Of a stretch of 55,994 nucleotides of DNA, positions 27,056 to 37,493 are shown piece by piece. The translations under genes and the position numbers were made by a program. This DNA comes from Alphaproteobacteria bacterium. Its GTDB lineage: Bacteria; Pseudomonadota; Alphaproteobacteria; Micropepsales; Micropepsaceae. Each line of letters begins with the position of its first letter. Position 1 is the stretch's first letter. The stretch lies in contig CANJLC010000013.1 of the NCBI GenBank assembly GCA_947475445.1, positions 1-55,994 on the forward strand. The letters are read 5' to 3'. The notes below the pieces were generated by a model. It worked only from the letters and a program-made list of their open reading frames with translations. It had not been told where the DNA came from and made no database searches.

Positions 27056-27562
27056 ATGCGCCGCCAACAGATCCTTCGTCTTGCCGTACTGTGCCTCGCC
27101 GTCCTGGCGCTGTCGGCCTGCGATTCCCTGCGGCGCGAAGCGGGCCTCACCAAGCAGTCGCCCGACGAATTCGCCGTGATGACCAAGGCGCCCCTGATTA
27201 TCCCGCCCGATTTCAACTTGCGGCCGCCGGCGCCCGGCGCGCCGCCGCTCAACCAGCAGGACCCCATGACGTCCGCCCAGGTGGCGCTGTTCAGCGGCTC
27301 CGACCCTGCCACGGTTGCCGCGGGCATGACCGGCAATTTCACCCCGGGCGAGCGCATGCTGCTGGCCAATGCCGGCGTGCAGAATATCGACCCTTCCATC
27401 CGCGCCCAGTTGCAGGCGGACGGCCGCGCCACTGCTGCTGCTGCCGACCAGGGCTTCACCGACCGCGTGCTCAATGGCTCCATTACACCCAGCGCCACAC
27501 CGGCCCGGCCTGCGGCCAAGCCCCCAGCAAAAGAGTCCGGCGGCTGGTTTGACTGGTTCTAG
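27056..27562 (+). CDS. BamF-like DUF3035 lipoprotein
   Basis: This 168-residue precursor has a signal peptide ending in the lipobox LALSAC (Cys at about 23). DEFAVMTKAPLIIPPDFNLRPP is the hallmark of DUF3035, known in Caulobacter as the BAM accessory lipoprotein BamF. The C-terminus is Pro/Ala-rich and ends GGWFDWF. It follows lspA by 4 bp and the M16 gene starts inside its last codons, so these envelope genes are co-translated. Confidence 0.88.
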   Translation: MRRQQILRLAVLCLAVLALSACDSLRREAGLTKQSPDEFAVMTKAPLIIPPDFNLRPPAPGAPPLNQQDPMTSAQVALFSGSDPATVAAGMTGNFTPGERMLLANAGVQNIDPSIRAQLQADGRATAAAADQGFTDRVLNGSITPSATPARPAAKPPAKESGGWFDWF

Positions 27563-28901
27563 GATCATCACCGGCGCGCTTGCCGGTCTTGTTCTGCTGT
27601 CGGCTGGCGCCTCCGCGCCGCTTGCCGCAACGGCTGCGCCACAAATTTTCCAGTTTGCCCTGCAGAACGGCATGCAGGTGCTGGTGATCCCCGATCACCG
27701 CGCCCCGGTGGTCACGCACATGCTGTGGTTCAAGGTTGGCGGGGTGGATGACCCGCCGGGCGTTTCGGGCCTGGCCCATTTCTTCGAGCATATGATGTTC
27801 CGCGGCACCAAAACGGTGCCCGGCGACCAGTTTTCCCAGACCATCTCCCGCAATGGCGGCGAGAACAACGCCTTCACCACCCATGACTACACCGCCTTTT
27901 ACGAGCGGATCGCCGCCGACCGGCTGAAGCTGGCGATGGACCTTGAAGCCGACCGCATGGCCAATCTCGATCTCTCCGACGCCAACGTCGCCACCGAGCG
28001 CGATGTGGTGCTGGAAGAACGGCGCATGCGGGTTGAGAACAATCCCCAATCGCTGCTGGGAGAGCAGATGGGCGCGGCGCTGCACCTGTCGCACCCATAT
28101 GGCCGGCCCGTGATCGGCTGGTCCGAGGAAGTGCGCCGCATTGACCGCGTCGCGGCGCAGGATTTCTACGACCATCATTATGCGCCCAACAACGCCACGC
28201 TGGTTGTGGCAGGCGACGTCACGCCGGACCAGGTCCGCAATCTTGCCCAGGCCGCCTATGGCAAGGTGCCGGCCCGTGAATTGGAGCCGCGCGCCGAATA
28301 TGCCGAGCCGCCGCGCATGGCCGAAACGCGCATGACGGTGCAGCGCGCCGATGTGCATGTGCCCGTGTTCAGCCGCGCCTATCGCGTGCCCAGCTATGCC
28401 CAGGCCGGGCCGGGGCAGGCGGAAGGCTTTGAAACCCTGGCCCAGGTGATGGGCGGCGGCACCACATCGGCGCTCTACCGGATACTGGTTGAACAAAAGC
28501 GCCTCGCCTCGGATGCCGGCTGTTCCTATGACGGCTATGGCCGCGATACCGGGGAATTCTCGGTCTATGCGGTGCCGCGCCCCGGCGTGTCGCTGGCAGC
28601 GCTGGAAAAGGCCGTGGATGAAGTGATCCAGGGCTTTACCGGCAAGCCGCCGGCCGCCAACGACCTCAGCCGCGCCAAGACGCGCCTGATCGCGTCGGTC
28701 ACCTATCGCCGCGACAGCCAGTTCGCCATGGCCTCCACCTACGGCACGGCCCTGATGATCGGACTGACGGTGGAAGACGTGAATGCCTGGCCCGCCCGCA
28801 TCCGCGCCGTCAGCGGCGCCGATGTGCGCAAGGCGGCCCAGGGCCTGTTCAAGCGCGAAGCCGTCACGGCCTACATGCTGCCGGGAGCGGGGCCGCGATG
28901 A
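27549..28901 (+). CDS. M16 zinc peptidase, catalytic subunit
   Basis: This is a 450-residue exported peptidase of the pitrilysin/PqqL-like group. The inverted zinc motif HFFEH is at residues 77-81 and the third ligand E156 lies in VVLEERRM, 76 residues on. The signal-like segment GALAGLVLLSAGASA is at 9-23. There is no ATG near the start; the best start is TTG at 27549, which lies inside the end of bamF (14 nt overlap). With the zinc-less partner downstream it probably forms a two-chain periplasmic protease. Confidence 0.9.
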   Translation: MTGSRIITGALAGLVLLSAGASAPLAATAAPQIFQFALQNGMQVLVIPDHRAPVVTHMLWFKVGGVDDPPGVSGLAHFFEHMMFRGTKTVPGDQFSQTISRNGGENNAFTTHDYTAFYERIAADRLKLAMDLEADRMANLDLSDANVATERDVVLEERRMRVENNPQSLLGEQMGAALHLSHPYGRPVIGWSEEVRRIDRVAAQDFYDHHYAPNNATLVVAGDVTPDQVRNLAQAAYGKVPARELEPRAEYAEPPRMAETRMTVQRADVHVPVFSRAYRVPSYAQAGPGQAEGFETLAQVMGGGTTSALYRILVEQKRLASDAGCSYDGYGRDTGEFSVYAVPRPGVSLAALEKAVDEVIQGFTGKPPAANDLSRAKTRLIASVTYRRDSQFAMASTYGTALMIGLTVEDVNAWPARIRAVSGADVRKAAQGLFKREAVTAYMLPGAGPR

Positions 28902-30295
28902 AACATCTCTTTGCTGCCCTGGCTTTCCTCCTCTTCGCCACGCCTGTGCTGGCCGCGGATATCAAGCCGCTTAATCTGGGCAAGAATACCCAGGTCTGGT
29001 TCGCCGAAGACCATAGCGTGCCGATCATCACCCTGGTCGCCTCCCTGCCGGCAGGGTCGGCCTATGATCCCGCCGACAAGCCGGGCCTGGCCGCCTTCAC
29101 CGCCGCGCTGTTCGATGAAGGCGCGGGCAATCTCAACTCCAAGGCCTTCCAGGAAGCTGTGGCCAACCGCGCCATCCGCATGCGCGCCGGCGTCGAGCGC
29201 GATTACATGACGATCTCCGTCACCACCCTGAGCGAGAATTTGCCCGAGGCGATGCGGCTGCTGCAGCTGGCGCTGACCAAGCCGCGCTTTGACGCCGACG
29301 CCATCCTCAGGGTGCGCACCCAGATCATCCAGGGCCTGGCGCAGGGCGAGAGCGATGCGCCCACCGTGGCTCGCCGGGCTTTCGTCAAGGCGTTCTTCAA
29401 CGGCCATCCCTATGGCCATTCCAGCGATGGCGACGCCGCCAGCATCGCCGCCATCACCGCGGGCGATTTGCGCGCCTTTGCAAAAAGTCACTGGGTGCGC
29501 GGCGGCCTGAAGCTTGTCATTGCCGGCGATATCACCGCGCCGACGGCAACCAAGGTGATCGGCGACGCCTTCAAGCCTGTCTCGGCCGCCACGCCGCCGC
29601 CCCCGCCCCCGATCGGGCGGCTGGGCCAGCCCGGCACCCATGTCATTCCCCTGCCGGTGCCGCAGGCCAGCGTGATTTTCGGCCTTCCCGGCATCATGCG
29701 CAAAGATCCGGAATTCATTCCCGGCTATGTCGCCAATTACATTTTGGGCGGCGGCGGTTTTTCATCCCGCCTGACCGAGGAGTTGCGCAGCAAGCGCGGC
29801 CTGACCTACGGCGTCTCCACCTCGCTCTCCACCTACAACCGCGCCAGCGTCATGCTGGGCTCCATCGCCACCCGCGCCAATGCCGTGAAGCAGACCGTGC
29901 AGGTAATACGCGACACGCTGGCGAATTTTGCCACCAATGGTCCCACGCAACAGGAACTGGATGACGCCAAGACCTATCTCACCGGCTCCTTTCCGCTGGG
30001 CTTTGCCTCCAATGCCGGCATCGCCTCCCAGCTCAGCGGATTCCAGCGCCAGGGCCTGGATATCGGCTATGTCACGCGGCGCAATGCGCTGATCCAGGCT
30101 GTGACCCTGGACGATGTCCGCAAGGTGGCCCGCCATCTCTACAATCCGGCGCGCATGACCGTCATCGTGGCTGGAACCGCAGGCGACGGCAGGGCGGCAG
30201 AACGGCCCAAACCGCCGGTCCGTCCGGACGCGCCCGCGCCCGGGACCCCGCCAGTGGCGGCCAAACCCCCGGTCCAGCCCCCGGTATCGCCCTAG
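28898..30295 (+). CDS. M16 peptidase-like protein, non-catalytic partner
   Basis: This 465-residue M16 fold protein has a signal peptide (1-20). The position of HxxEH reads GLAAFTAALFDEG, so it has no zinc site and cannot be a peptidase alone. RSKRGLTYGVSTSL, the conserved R/Y pair of the second M16 domain that binds substrate in trans, is present. A Pro-rich tail (last 40 residues) is unusual. It overlaps the catalytic subunit gene by ATGA. This active/inactive pair is the standard bacterial M16B arrangement. Confidence 0.9.
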   Translation: MKHLFAALAFLLFATPVLAADIKPLNLGKNTQVWFAEDHSVPIITLVASLPAGSAYDPADKPGLAAFTAALFDEGAGNLNSKAFQEAVANRAIRMRAGVERDYMTISVTTLSENLPEAMRLLQLALTKPRFDADAILRVRTQIIQGLAQGESDAPTVARRAFVKAFFNGHPYGHSSDGDAASIAAITAGDLRAFAKSHWVRGGLKLVIAGDITAPTATKVIGDAFKPVSAATPPPPPPIGRLGQPGTHVIPLPVPQASVIFGLPGIMRKDPEFIPGYVANYILGGGGFSSRLTEELRSKRGLTYGVSTSLSTYNRASVMLGSIATRANAVKQTVQVIRDTLANFATNGPTQQELDDAKTYLTGSFPLGFASNAGIASQLSGFQRQGLDIGYVTRRNALIQAVTLDDVRKVARHLYNPARMTVIVAGTAGDGRAAERPKPPVRPDAPAPGTPPVAAKPPVQPPVSP

Positions 30296-30356
30296 GCTCT
30301 TGTTGATGGCCGGCTGTGGCAGGCCTTTGGCCCGATACACTCTGCTAGGGTGCCCT

Positions 30357-31625
30357 ATGCCCGACTCAGGAAAATCCCCGATCCGCCAGTCCCTCGAACT
30401 TGCCGTCACCGGCAAGGGCGCGCCCGTGCCCTATGCCTACCAGGCGGCGCTGGCCAAGGCTGATACCGCGCTGCTTTGGCTGCGGGGCCAGGCGGCGTCA
30501 AAATCACTGGAGCTGCTGGGGATTCCGGCTGCCACCGCCGACCTGAAAGCGGCGCGCAAGGCCGCTGCCGCCATCACGGGATTCAAGACCATCGCCGTGC
30601 TGGGCATTGGCGGCTCCAGCCTGGGCGGCCAGGCCCTTGCAGCCCTGCAGAAAAACAATCTTGTCGAATTTCACGACAATCCCGATCCCTTTTCCTGGGA
30701 TGCGGCGCTGAAACGCTTCGATCTCAAGAAGACGCATTTCATTGCCATATCAAAATCCGGCGGCACGGCGGAAACCCTGATGCAGGTGCTGACCGCCTCC
30801 GAAGCGTTGAAAAAGGCCGGCGTCAAATCGCTGAAAAAAAATTTCACCGTTGTTACAGAGCCGCGCAAGAGTCCCTTGCGCGAATTCGCAGACGCCATCG
30901 GCGCGGTACGGCTGGACCATCCCACCGGCGTTGGCGGGCGTTATTCGGTTTTGACCATGGTGGGTATCCTGCCGGCCATCCTGATGGGCATCGATGCCAG
31001 GGCGCTGCGCGCCGGTGCTGCTGCCGTGCTGGCGCAAACCCTGTCCGCCAAAAGCGCCAATGAATCGCCTGCCGCCAACGGCGCGGCGCTGCATTACGCG
31101 TTACCCGGCCTGGCGACCACCGTGCTCTGGCCCTACGTGGACAAGCTGGCCATTTTCGGCGGCTGGTGGCGGCAGCTTTGGGCGGAGTCGCTAGGCAAGG
31201 ACGGCAAGGGTTCGACGCCCGTCTCCGTGCTGGGGCCGGTGGACCAGCATAGCCAGCTGCAGCTGTTCCGCGATGGTCCCGGCAATTCGCTTTTCACCAT
31301 TGTCAGCGTCGATACCAAGGGCAAAGGCGCGATGGCGCCGCGCGCCGCCGCAAAATCGCTCAAGCTGGGTTATCTTGCCGGCAAGCGGCTGGGAGACCTG
31401 GTGGATGCCCAGGCGCGCGCCACGGCCCGCACCTTGTTCAGCAATGGCCGTCCTGTGCGCACGCTGCATATCGCGGAAGTAAATGCCTTCAGCATGGGCG
31501 CGCTGATGATGCATTTCATGCTGGAAACCATCCTGATGGGAAGGTTGATGGAGGTTGATCCCTTTGACCAGCCCGGCGTGGAAGAAGCCAAGGTTCTAAC
31601 CCGACAGTATCTGGCGGAGGGCTGA
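30357..31625 (+). CDS. pgi: Glucose-6-phosphate isomerase
   Basis: This 422-residue enzyme interconverts glucose-6-phosphate and fructose-6-phosphate. It shows [14 protein letters not shown], the phosphate loop [10 protein letters not shown], and [14 protein letters not shown]; the C-terminal segment has [15 protein letters not shown]. It is shorter than the ~550-residue E. coli type and belongs to the compact class found in many alphaproteobacteria. It ends in a TGATG overlap with mutL. Confidence 0.9.
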   Translation: MPDSGKSPIRQSLELAVTGKGAPVPYAYQAALAKADTALLWLRGQAASKSLELLGIPAATADLKAARKAAAAITGFKTIAVLGIGGSSLGGQALAALQKNNLVEFHDNPDPFSWDAALKRFDLKKTHFIAISKSGGTAETLMQVLTASEALKKAGVKSLKKNFTVVTEPRKSPLREFADAIGAVRLDHPTGVGGRYSVLTMVGILPAILMGIDARALRAGAAAVLAQTLSAKSANESPAANGAALHYALPGLATTVLWPYVDKLAIFGGWWRQLWAESLGKDGKGSTPVSVLGPVDQHSQLQLFRDGPGNSLFTIVSVDTKGKGAMAPRAAAKSLKLGYLAGKRLGDLVDAQARATARTLFSNGRPVRTLHIAEVNAFSMGALMMHFMLETILMGRLMEVDPFDQPGVEEAKVLTRQYLAEG

Positions 31626-33421
31626 TGGCCATCCGCCGGTTGTCAGAGGGAACGGTCAACCGCATCGCCGCCGGCGAAGTGGTAGAGCGCCCTGCCGCCG
31701 CGGTGAAGGAATTGATTGAAAATGCGCTGGATGCCGGCGCCACCCGCATCACCATTGCGGCCAGCGCCGGCGGCGCCGACCTGATCCTGGTGGAAGACAA
31801 TGGCAGCGGAATGGAGGAGGGTGACCTGTCGCTCGCCATCCTGCGCCACGCCACCTCCAAGCTTCCGCAGCGCAATGGCGAAGATGATCTTTCGCATATC
31901 GAGACGTTGGGCTTTCGGGGCGAAGCCCTGCCGTCGATCGGCGCGGTGGCGCATTTATCCATAGCCAGCCGCACCGCCAGCGGCGATGCGCGGGAAATCA
32001 AGGTGGATGGCGGCAAACTCAGCGGCCCTGCGCCCACCGGATTTCGCAGCGCCGGACAGCACGGCACGCGCGTGGAAGTGCGCGAACTGTTTTATGCCAC
32101 GCCGGCGCGGCTGAAATTCCTCAAATCCTCGCGCTCGGAGGACCTTGCCACCACCGATATCGTCAAGCGGCTGGCCATGGCGCGGCCCGACGTGGCATTC
32201 GACCTGACGCTCGATGGCCGCCGCACCCTCGATTTGCCGGTGGATGGCGATTTGTTCGAGGGACGCCTGAACCGCCTGGCCCGGATCATGGGCCGCGACT
32301 TCTCTGACAATGCGGTCAAGGTGGACGCGGTGCGCGAAGGCGTATCGCTTTCCGGTTATGCCGGGCTTCCCACCTACAATCGTGCCAACGCCCAGATGCA
32401 GTTCCTGTTCGTCAATGGCAGGCCGGTGCGCGACAAGCTGCTGATCGGGGCGGTGCGCGGCGCCTATGCTGATTTTCTGGCCCGCGACCGCCATCCCGCG
32501 CTGGCGCTGTTTGTCGAATGCGATCCCGCGTTTGTGGATGTGAATGTCCATCCCGCCAAGACCGAAGTGCGCTTCCGCGACGCCGGGCTGGTGCGCGGGC
32601 TTATTGTCGGCGCCCTGAAACACACGCTGGCACAGGCGGGCCACCGCGCCTCCACCACGGTTGCGGGCGCCACGCTGGCGTCGTTCCAGCGACAGCAACC
32701 CGATTTTTCGCCGGCCCAGAACGTGTCGCAGGACAATTGGGGCGCGCCCGCCATGCGCGAAGGCGCGTCGCTGTTCGCCAGCGGCACCGCGCCCATCCTC
32801 TCGGCCCGTGTGGAAGAGTCGCCCCGGGATTTCCCTGCCGATACACCGCTGGGCGTGGCGCGGGCGCAATTGCACGAAACCTATGTCATCGCCCAGACAG
32901 CGGACGGCATTGTCATCGTGGACCAGCATGCCGCCCATGAGCGCCTTGTCTATGAGCGGATGAAAAAGGCATTGGCCAATGGCGGCGTGAAACGCCAGCC
33001 GCTGCTGATCCCCGAAGTGGTGGATCTTGACCCGTCGGAAGTGAGTCGCGTGGCATCACGCGCGGGCGAACTGGCAGAACTGGGCCTTGTGATTGAGGCT
33101 TTCGGTCCTGATGCCATCATGGTGCGCGAAGTCCCCGCCATGCTGGGCAAGCTGGACGTGAAGGGTTTGATCCGCGACCTGGCCGATGAAATCGCCGAAA
33201 GCGGCAATGCCCTGTCGCTGAAGGAAAGGCTGGAGGAGGTGTCCGGCACGCTGGCCTGCCACATGAGCGTGCGGGCTGGCCGCCGCCTCAATGCCGAGGA
33301 AATGAACGCGCTGCTGCGCGAAATGGAAGCCACGCCCCATTCCGGCCAGTGCAATCATGGCCGCCCCACCTATGTTGAACTGAAGCTCTCGGATATCGAG
33401 AGATTATTTGGACGGAGATGA
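31625..33421 (+). CDS. mutL: DNA mismatch repair protein MutL
   Basis: This 598-residue GHKL ATPase has [13 protein letters not shown] (motif I), DNGSGM (motif II) and [13 protein letters not shown] (motif III). The C-terminal domain carries the endonuclease motif [12 protein letters not shown] with downstream CNHGRPT, as in MutL proteins that nick DNA themselves. mutH-independent repair is therefore expected. The start overlaps the pgi stop. Confidence 0.96.
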   Translation: MAIRRLSEGTVNRIAAGEVVERPAAAVKELIENALDAGATRITIAASAGGADLILVEDNGSGMEEGDLSLAILRHATSKLPQRNGEDDLSHIETLGFRGEALPSIGAVAHLSIASRTASGDAREIKVDGGKLSGPAPTGFRSAGQHGTRVEVRELFYATPARLKFLKSSRSEDLATTDIVKRLAMARPDVAFDLTLDGRRTLDLPVDGDLFEGRLNRLARIMGRDFSDNAVKVDAVREGVSLSGYAGLPTYNRANAQMQFLFVNGRPVRDKLLIGAVRGAYADFLARDRHPALALFVECDPAFVDVNVHPAKTEVRFRDAGLVRGLIVGALKHTLAQAGHRASTTVAGATLASFQRQQPDFSPAQNVSQDNWGAPAMREGASLFASGTAPILSARVEESPRDFPADTPLGVARAQLHETYVIAQTADGIVIVDQHAAHERLVYERMKKALANGGVKRQPLLIPEVVDLDPSEVSRVASRAGELAELGLVIEAFGPDAIMVREVPAMLGKLDVKGLIRDLADEIAESGNALSLKERLEEVSGTLACHMSVRAGRRLNAEEMNALLREMEATPHSGQCNHGRPTYVELKLSDIERLFGRR

Positions 33422-33450
33422 TGTCTCGGTCCCCATGGCCGCTGCGCGCA

Positions 33451-34020
33451 TCAACGGTTCACCGTTAGAAACCGCAGCCGCGTTTCGCCATAGTCGCGCT
33501 CGTCCAGCAGCGTGAAGCCCGGCGCGTCCACCGCCTCGCTGGCATTGGTTTCGGCCACAAGCAGCGCATCAGGGGCCAGCCAACCGCCATCCTTCAGGCT
33601 CTTGAGCGCAGGCGGGATCAAATTCTTGTTGTAAGGTGGGTCCAGGAACACCAATCCGAATGGCCCGCCGCTGCCGGTGTTGATCGGGCCCAGATCGGTG
33701 GCGTCTCGCCGCCAGATCTTGGTTGCGCCTGTCAGACCCAGCGCCTCGACATTTTCCCGCTGCAGGGCGCGGCTGTCGGCATCCTCATCCACGAACAGGC
33801 TGAAGCGCGCGCCGCGCGACAGGGCCTCGATCCCAAGCGCTCCGGTGCCGGCGAACAGGTCCGCCACCGCGATGCCGTCCAGGCTGAAGCCGATGCCGAA
33901 ATCGCGATGCTCCAGGATGTTGAAAATGGCCTGCCGCGCACGGTCCGAGGTGGGGCGCACCCGCATGTCCTGCGGCGCCGCCAGATTTCGTCCGCGAAAT
34001 GTGCCTCCGGTTACCCGCAT
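33451..34020 (-). CDS. rsmD: 16S rRNA (guanine966-N2)-methyltransferase
   Basis: This 189-residue methyltransferase starts MRVTGGTFRGRNL. It has VRPTSDRARQAIFNIL, the SAM loop DLFAGTGALGIEALSRGA and the catalytic DPPY in VFLDPPYNK. All are standard for RsmD, which modifies the 30S subunit. It converges on mutL with 29 bp between and no visible terminator. Confidence 0.96.
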   Translation of the reverse strand: MRVTGGTFRGRNLAAPQDMRVRPTSDRARQAIFNILEHRDFGIGFSLDGIAVADLFAGTGALGIEALSRGARFSLFVDEDADSRALQRENVEALGLTGATKIWRRDATDLGPINTGSGGPFGLVFLDPPYNKNLIPPALKSLKDGGWLAPDALLVAETNASEAVDAPGFTLLDERDYGETRLRFLTVNR

Positions 34021-34066
34021 GACCGTCTCCTAGCGAGACCGGGCCGGAAAGGCTATAGGGCAGGGC

Positions 34067-36127
34067 ATGAACCGCTTTCTGGCTGCCACCCTTTTGCTTC
34101 TTGGCCTGACCAGCCCCCTGCTGGCCCAGGATGCTGCACCCAAGGTGACAGCCCGGCTGGTGGCCGAACAGGCCACGGCCAAACCCGGTGGCACAATCAC
34201 CGTGGCGCTGGAACAGAAAATTGCGCCCGGCTGGCATACCTACTGGATCAATCCCGGCGATGTCGGCCAGCCCACCAGCATTGAATGGGCATTGCCGCCC
34301 GGCTGGTCGGCGGATGCACTGCAATGGGCCACGCCGCAGCGCCTGCCCGTCGGTCCGTTCATGGATTATGGCTATGAGGGCAAGGTCTGGCTGCTTGCCA
34401 ATCTCGCTGTCCCGGATGACGCCAGGGTTGGCGACACGCTGGACCTGAAAGCCACCGCGCATTTCCTGGTTTGCGAGAAAATCTGCATTCCCGAAGATGC
34501 CTCGCTGACACTGCCGGTAAAAATTGGCGACGGCGCCGCCGATGAAGCCGTCGCAAAGGATTTTGCCGCTGCCCGCGCCCTGATGCCGGTTGCTTCCCCC
34601 TGGAAAATCACCACCGCGCTGAATCCCGCGGCACTGGATATCTATGTCGCAGCGCCTGCATTGGTGGCGGCCCATCCGGCAGACGTCCAATTTTTCCCCA
34701 TCCAGCCAAAGACGATCAAAAATCCCGCGCCCCAGTCCATTGGATACGCGGCGGACGGATTGGTGCTGCGCCTGACGCCGGGTCCTGAGCTTGCTTTCCG
34801 CAGTGATCTGCTCACCGGCGTACTGGTGATGAAATCCACTGATGGCTCGGTGCAGGCCATTTCGGTCAATGCCGCGCCGGGGGCCGTGCCCGCCGCCGAT
34901 TTCCCCACGCCCGCAAGCACGGGCGATGTCACGCTGCTGCTGGCCGTGGCGCTGGCCTTCCTGGGCGGGCTGATCCTCAACGCCATGCCTTGCGTCTTGC
35001 CCATCTTGGCGATGAAAGCGCTGGCGCTGGCCGCTCACGCCGGAAAGCATTCCAAGGAAGCGGCGGCGGAAGGCTTTGCCTACAGCGCCGGGGCGGTCGC
35101 CAGTTTCCTGATATTCGGCCTGGTTATTGTGGCGCTGCGCCAGACGGGACAGGCAGTGGGCTGGGGCTTCCAGATGCAGGAGCCCATCGCGGTGGCGGGC
35201 TTTGCGCTTTTGACCTTTGCCGTGGGCCTCAATCTTTCCGGCGTGTTTGAATTCGGTTCGGTGACCATGGGCGACGGGCTTGCGTCGCGCTCCGGCGTGG
35301 TCGGCGCTTTCTTCACTGGTGTTTTGGCAGTGGCGGTGGCCGCGCCCTGCACCGCCCCCTTCATGGCGGCGGCGCTGGGCTTTGCCCTCAGCCAGAATGC
35401 GGCTTCCGCGCTGCTGATTTTCCTGAGCTTGGGCCTGGGCTTTGCTTTGCCATTTTTGATCTTGGGCCTGTGGCCGCGTGCGCTGTCATTCTTGCCGCGC
35501 CCGGGTCCCTGGATGCTGCGCCTGAAGCAATTTCTGGCATTCCCCATGTATGGTGCGGCCGTCTGGCTGGCCTGGGTGCTGGAGCAGGAGGCCGGTGCAA
35601 ACGGCGTTGCCATCTTGCTTGGTGCATTCTTGCTGGTGGCCTTCGCGGCCTGGCTGTGGAGCGTGACGCGCGATCTCGCCGCGCGGGGCCGAACCATCGG
35701 CACCATCGCTGCGCTGGCGCTGCTGATCGGCACGGCTTATGGGCTTACCACCTTGTCGGGGGCCACCGCCCCGCCACCGGCCACCAGCCTGGGCAGCGAA
35801 AAATTCACGCCGGAAAAACTGGCATCCCTGCGCGCCGCCGGAACACCGGTATTCATCGATGCGACGGCAGCCTGGTGCATCACCTGCCTGGTCAATGAAC
35901 AGGCGGTGCTGTCGCGCAGCTCCATCAAAAGCGCCTTCAGCGAAAAGAAAGTGACCTATCTGGTGGCCGACTGGACCAACGCCGATCCGGCGATCACGAA
36001 ATTGCTTGAGGAAAATGGCCGCTCGGGCGTGCCGCTCTATCTGTATTATGCGCCGGGCGCGCAGAAAGCAGTACTCCTGCCCCAGATTTTGACCGAGGCA
36101 GGAGTATTGTCGGTACTTGGCACCTAG
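34067..36127 (+). CDS. DsbD/ScsB-like thiol:disulfide interchange protein
   Basis: This 686-residue inner-membrane protein moves electrons from cytoplasmic thioredoxin to periplasmic targets. Signal peptide 1-21 leads into an N-terminal periplasmic domain with C136 and C140 (CEKIC). The membrane core has the Cys pair C309 (AMPCVLP) and C428 (APCTAPF). The C-terminal thioredoxin-like domain has C604 and C607 (AWCITC). The longer N-terminal domain is closer to ScsB than to E. coli DsbD. It is divergent from rsmD over 46 bp and its stop overlaps the convergent small gene by 4 nt. Confidence 0.93.
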   Translation: MNRFLAATLLLLGLTSPLLAQDAAPKVTARLVAEQATAKPGGTITVALEQKIAPGWHTYWINPGDVGQPTSIEWALPPGWSADALQWATPQRLPVGPFMDYGYEGKVWLLANLAVPDDARVGDTLDLKATAHFLVCEKICIPEDASLTLPVKIGDGAADEAVAKDFAAARALMPVASPWKITTALNPAALDIYVAAPALVAAHPADVQFFPIQPKTIKNPAPQSIGYAADGLVLRLTPGPELAFRSDLLTGVLVMKSTDGSVQAISVNAAPGAVPAADFPTPASTGDVTLLLAVALAFLGGLILNAMPCVLPILAMKALALAAHAGKHSKEAAAEGFAYSAGAVASFLIFGLVIVALRQTGQAVGWGFQMQEPIAVAGFALLTFAVGLNLSGVFEFGSVTMGDGLASRSGVVGAFFTGVLAVAVAAPCTAPFMAAALGFALSQNAASALLIFLSLGLGFALPFLILGLWPRALSFLPRPGPWMLRLKQFLAFPMYGAAVWLAWVLEQEAGANGVAILLGAFLLVAFAAWLWSVTRDLAARGRTIGTIAALALLIGTAYGLTTLSGATAPPPATSLGSEKFTPEKLASLRAAGTPVFIDATAAWCITCLVNEQAVLSRSSIKSAFSEKKVTYLVADWTNADPAITKLLEENGRSGVPLYLYYAPGAQKAVLLPQILTEAGVLSVLGT

Positions 36128-36405
36128 TAGGTTTCCGGAACCTTGGCGTCGCCGGTCAGGACCTTTTTCTCGGCCTCTTTCACTTCCGGTGATTTGCCCG
36201 TGGCGGCGCCGCTCTCGCGCTCCTTGGGAGCGCCGATGATGTGATTGCCGCCCGAGAAAGATGGCGGATCGCTGGCGGGGAAAGAATCCTTCATCTGCTG
36301 GTCGATCTTCTTTTCCTCAGCCATCTTGGCGGGATCGGTGGGGTGCTTTGGTACCTGGGCGATTTTCGGGCCCGGCGTCTGATGAATGGGGGTCTGCTCA
36401 ACCAT
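36124..36405 (-). CDS. Small acidic/basic protein with SFPASDPPS motif
   Basis: This 93-residue hydrophilic protein contains DQQMKDSFPASDPPSFSGG (residues 35-53). The conserved SFPASDPPS box occurs in many short uncharacterised proteins of alphaproteobacteria and is the only ordered-looking part. The C-terminal half is Lys/Glu-rich and probably disordered. It has no signal peptide. The function is unknown. The stop overlaps the dsbD-like stop in convergent orientation. Confidence 0.75.
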   Translation of the reverse strand: MVEQTPIHQTPGPKIAQVPKHPTDPAKMAEEKKIDQQMKDSFPASDPPSFSGGNHIIGAPKERESGAATGKSPEVKEAEKKVLTGDAKVPETY

Positions 36406-36494
36406 GGCGTACTCCGGCGCTTGAACTGCACAGTGAGAACGCGCCAGCCGGGTTCCGGTGGCATATTTTGGAAAAACTTAGCGAAAGCGGTTGG

Positions 36495-36695
36495 TTAGCA
36501 GACTTCGCCGGGAATGAAATCATTCTCGATCCGGCGCATGAATTGAAAACCGCGCCGCACTTCGACATGCGAGAATTCCGGGCTGCCTTTCAGGTAGGCG
36601 CGGGCCCGCTCGCAGGCTTCGGCGTCCGTTTCCAGCGCCGTCACGTGCAGGGCCTGGAATGTCTGGTCGCAAAAGAAGCGAAATTCATATTCCAT
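36495..36695 (-). CDS. Hypothetical protein, 66 residues
   Basis: The frame encodes MEYEFRFFCDQTFQALHVTALETDAEACERARAYL and a C-terminus with FQFMRRIENDFIPGEVC. Alternating hydrophobic residues followed by an Ala/Glu/Arg helix look like a small folded alpha/beta domain, similar to short hypothetical proteins in related genomes. Two cysteines are present, one of them terminal. No function is assigned. Confidence 0.6.
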   Translation of the reverse strand: MEYEFRFFCDQTFQALHVTALETDAEACERARAYLKGSPEFSHVEVRRGFQFMRRIENDFIPGEVC

Positions 36696-36788
36696 GCGGC
36701 ACTAAATACCATGGCCTTGGCGGGGGTATGCAGGCGAAGTTGGTACGGTTGAGAACTTTTGGTCTCTTTTTCACCCCAGGCCGCACGC

Positions 36789-37493
36789 GTGAAACGCAAC
36801 GAAATCGTCATCCAGCAGGACAATGCCAGCGGTGGCATTACCTATCGCCAAGCCGGCGACAACCAGAGCGTGGCCGACCGCAACGGCGTCAGCACCGCGG
36901 AATATATCCACGCCTTGTATGGCTTCATTCGCCAGGCAGGCGCCCGGCATGCCCTGCTGATCGGCTGCGGCGGCGGCACGCTGGCCACCATGTTGCGGCG
37001 TTCCGGCGTGGCGGTGACCATCCTGGATATCGATCCCTTGTCTTTCGAAATTGCGCGGCGCTATTTTCACATGCCCGCGGATGTCTCATGCCACCTGGTG
37101 GATGGCGCCGCGTTCCTGCGCGGCCGGCCCGACCGCTATGACGCGATCGTGCTGGACGCCTATGCCAACGAAGCCATTCCCCGCCACCTGGTCACGGCAT
37201 CTTTTTTCAGGCTGGTGAAATCGCGGCTGGCGCGGGGCGGAATATTCCTCACCAACCTGATCGTTGCGGATGATGACGACCCGCACCCCGATATTTTCTG
37301 CTTCCGGTTGCGCACGGTTTTCTCCGGGGTCAAGTTGCTGGATGCCGATGGCTGGGTGGATCGCAATGCCGTCGCGGTGGCGGGCGCGGTAAGAGGTCTA
37401 AAGCCGCCGCGCCTGATACTGCGCCCGGCGCGGGGCGCACGAAAGCTCGCCGAACTGCTCAAGGGATTGAATTTCCGCAGGTTGCGGAGCTGA
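36789..37493 (+). CDS. Spermidine synthase-like methyltransferase-fold protein
   Basis: This 234-residue protein has the motif I loop LLIGCGGGTLATML, ILDIDPLSFEIARRYF (acidic ribose-binding strand) and IVLDAYANEAIPRHL, as in SpeE-type aminopropyltransferases. The polyamine-binding residues of SpeE are not clearly present, so the substrate is open. GTG at 36789 is preferred because the conserved region starts soon after; TTG at 36759 is possible. Confidence 0.7.
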   Translation: MKRNEIVIQQDNASGGITYRQAGDNQSVADRNGVSTAEYIHALYGFIRQAGARHALLIGCGGGTLATMLRRSGVAVTILDIDPLSFEIARRYFHMPADVSCHLVDGAAFLRGRPDRYDAIVLDAYANEAIPRHLVTASFFRLVKSRLARGGIFLTNLIVADDDDPHPDIFCFRLRTVFSGVKLLDADGWVDRNAVAVAGAVRGLKPPRLILRPARGARKLAELLKGLNFRRLRS

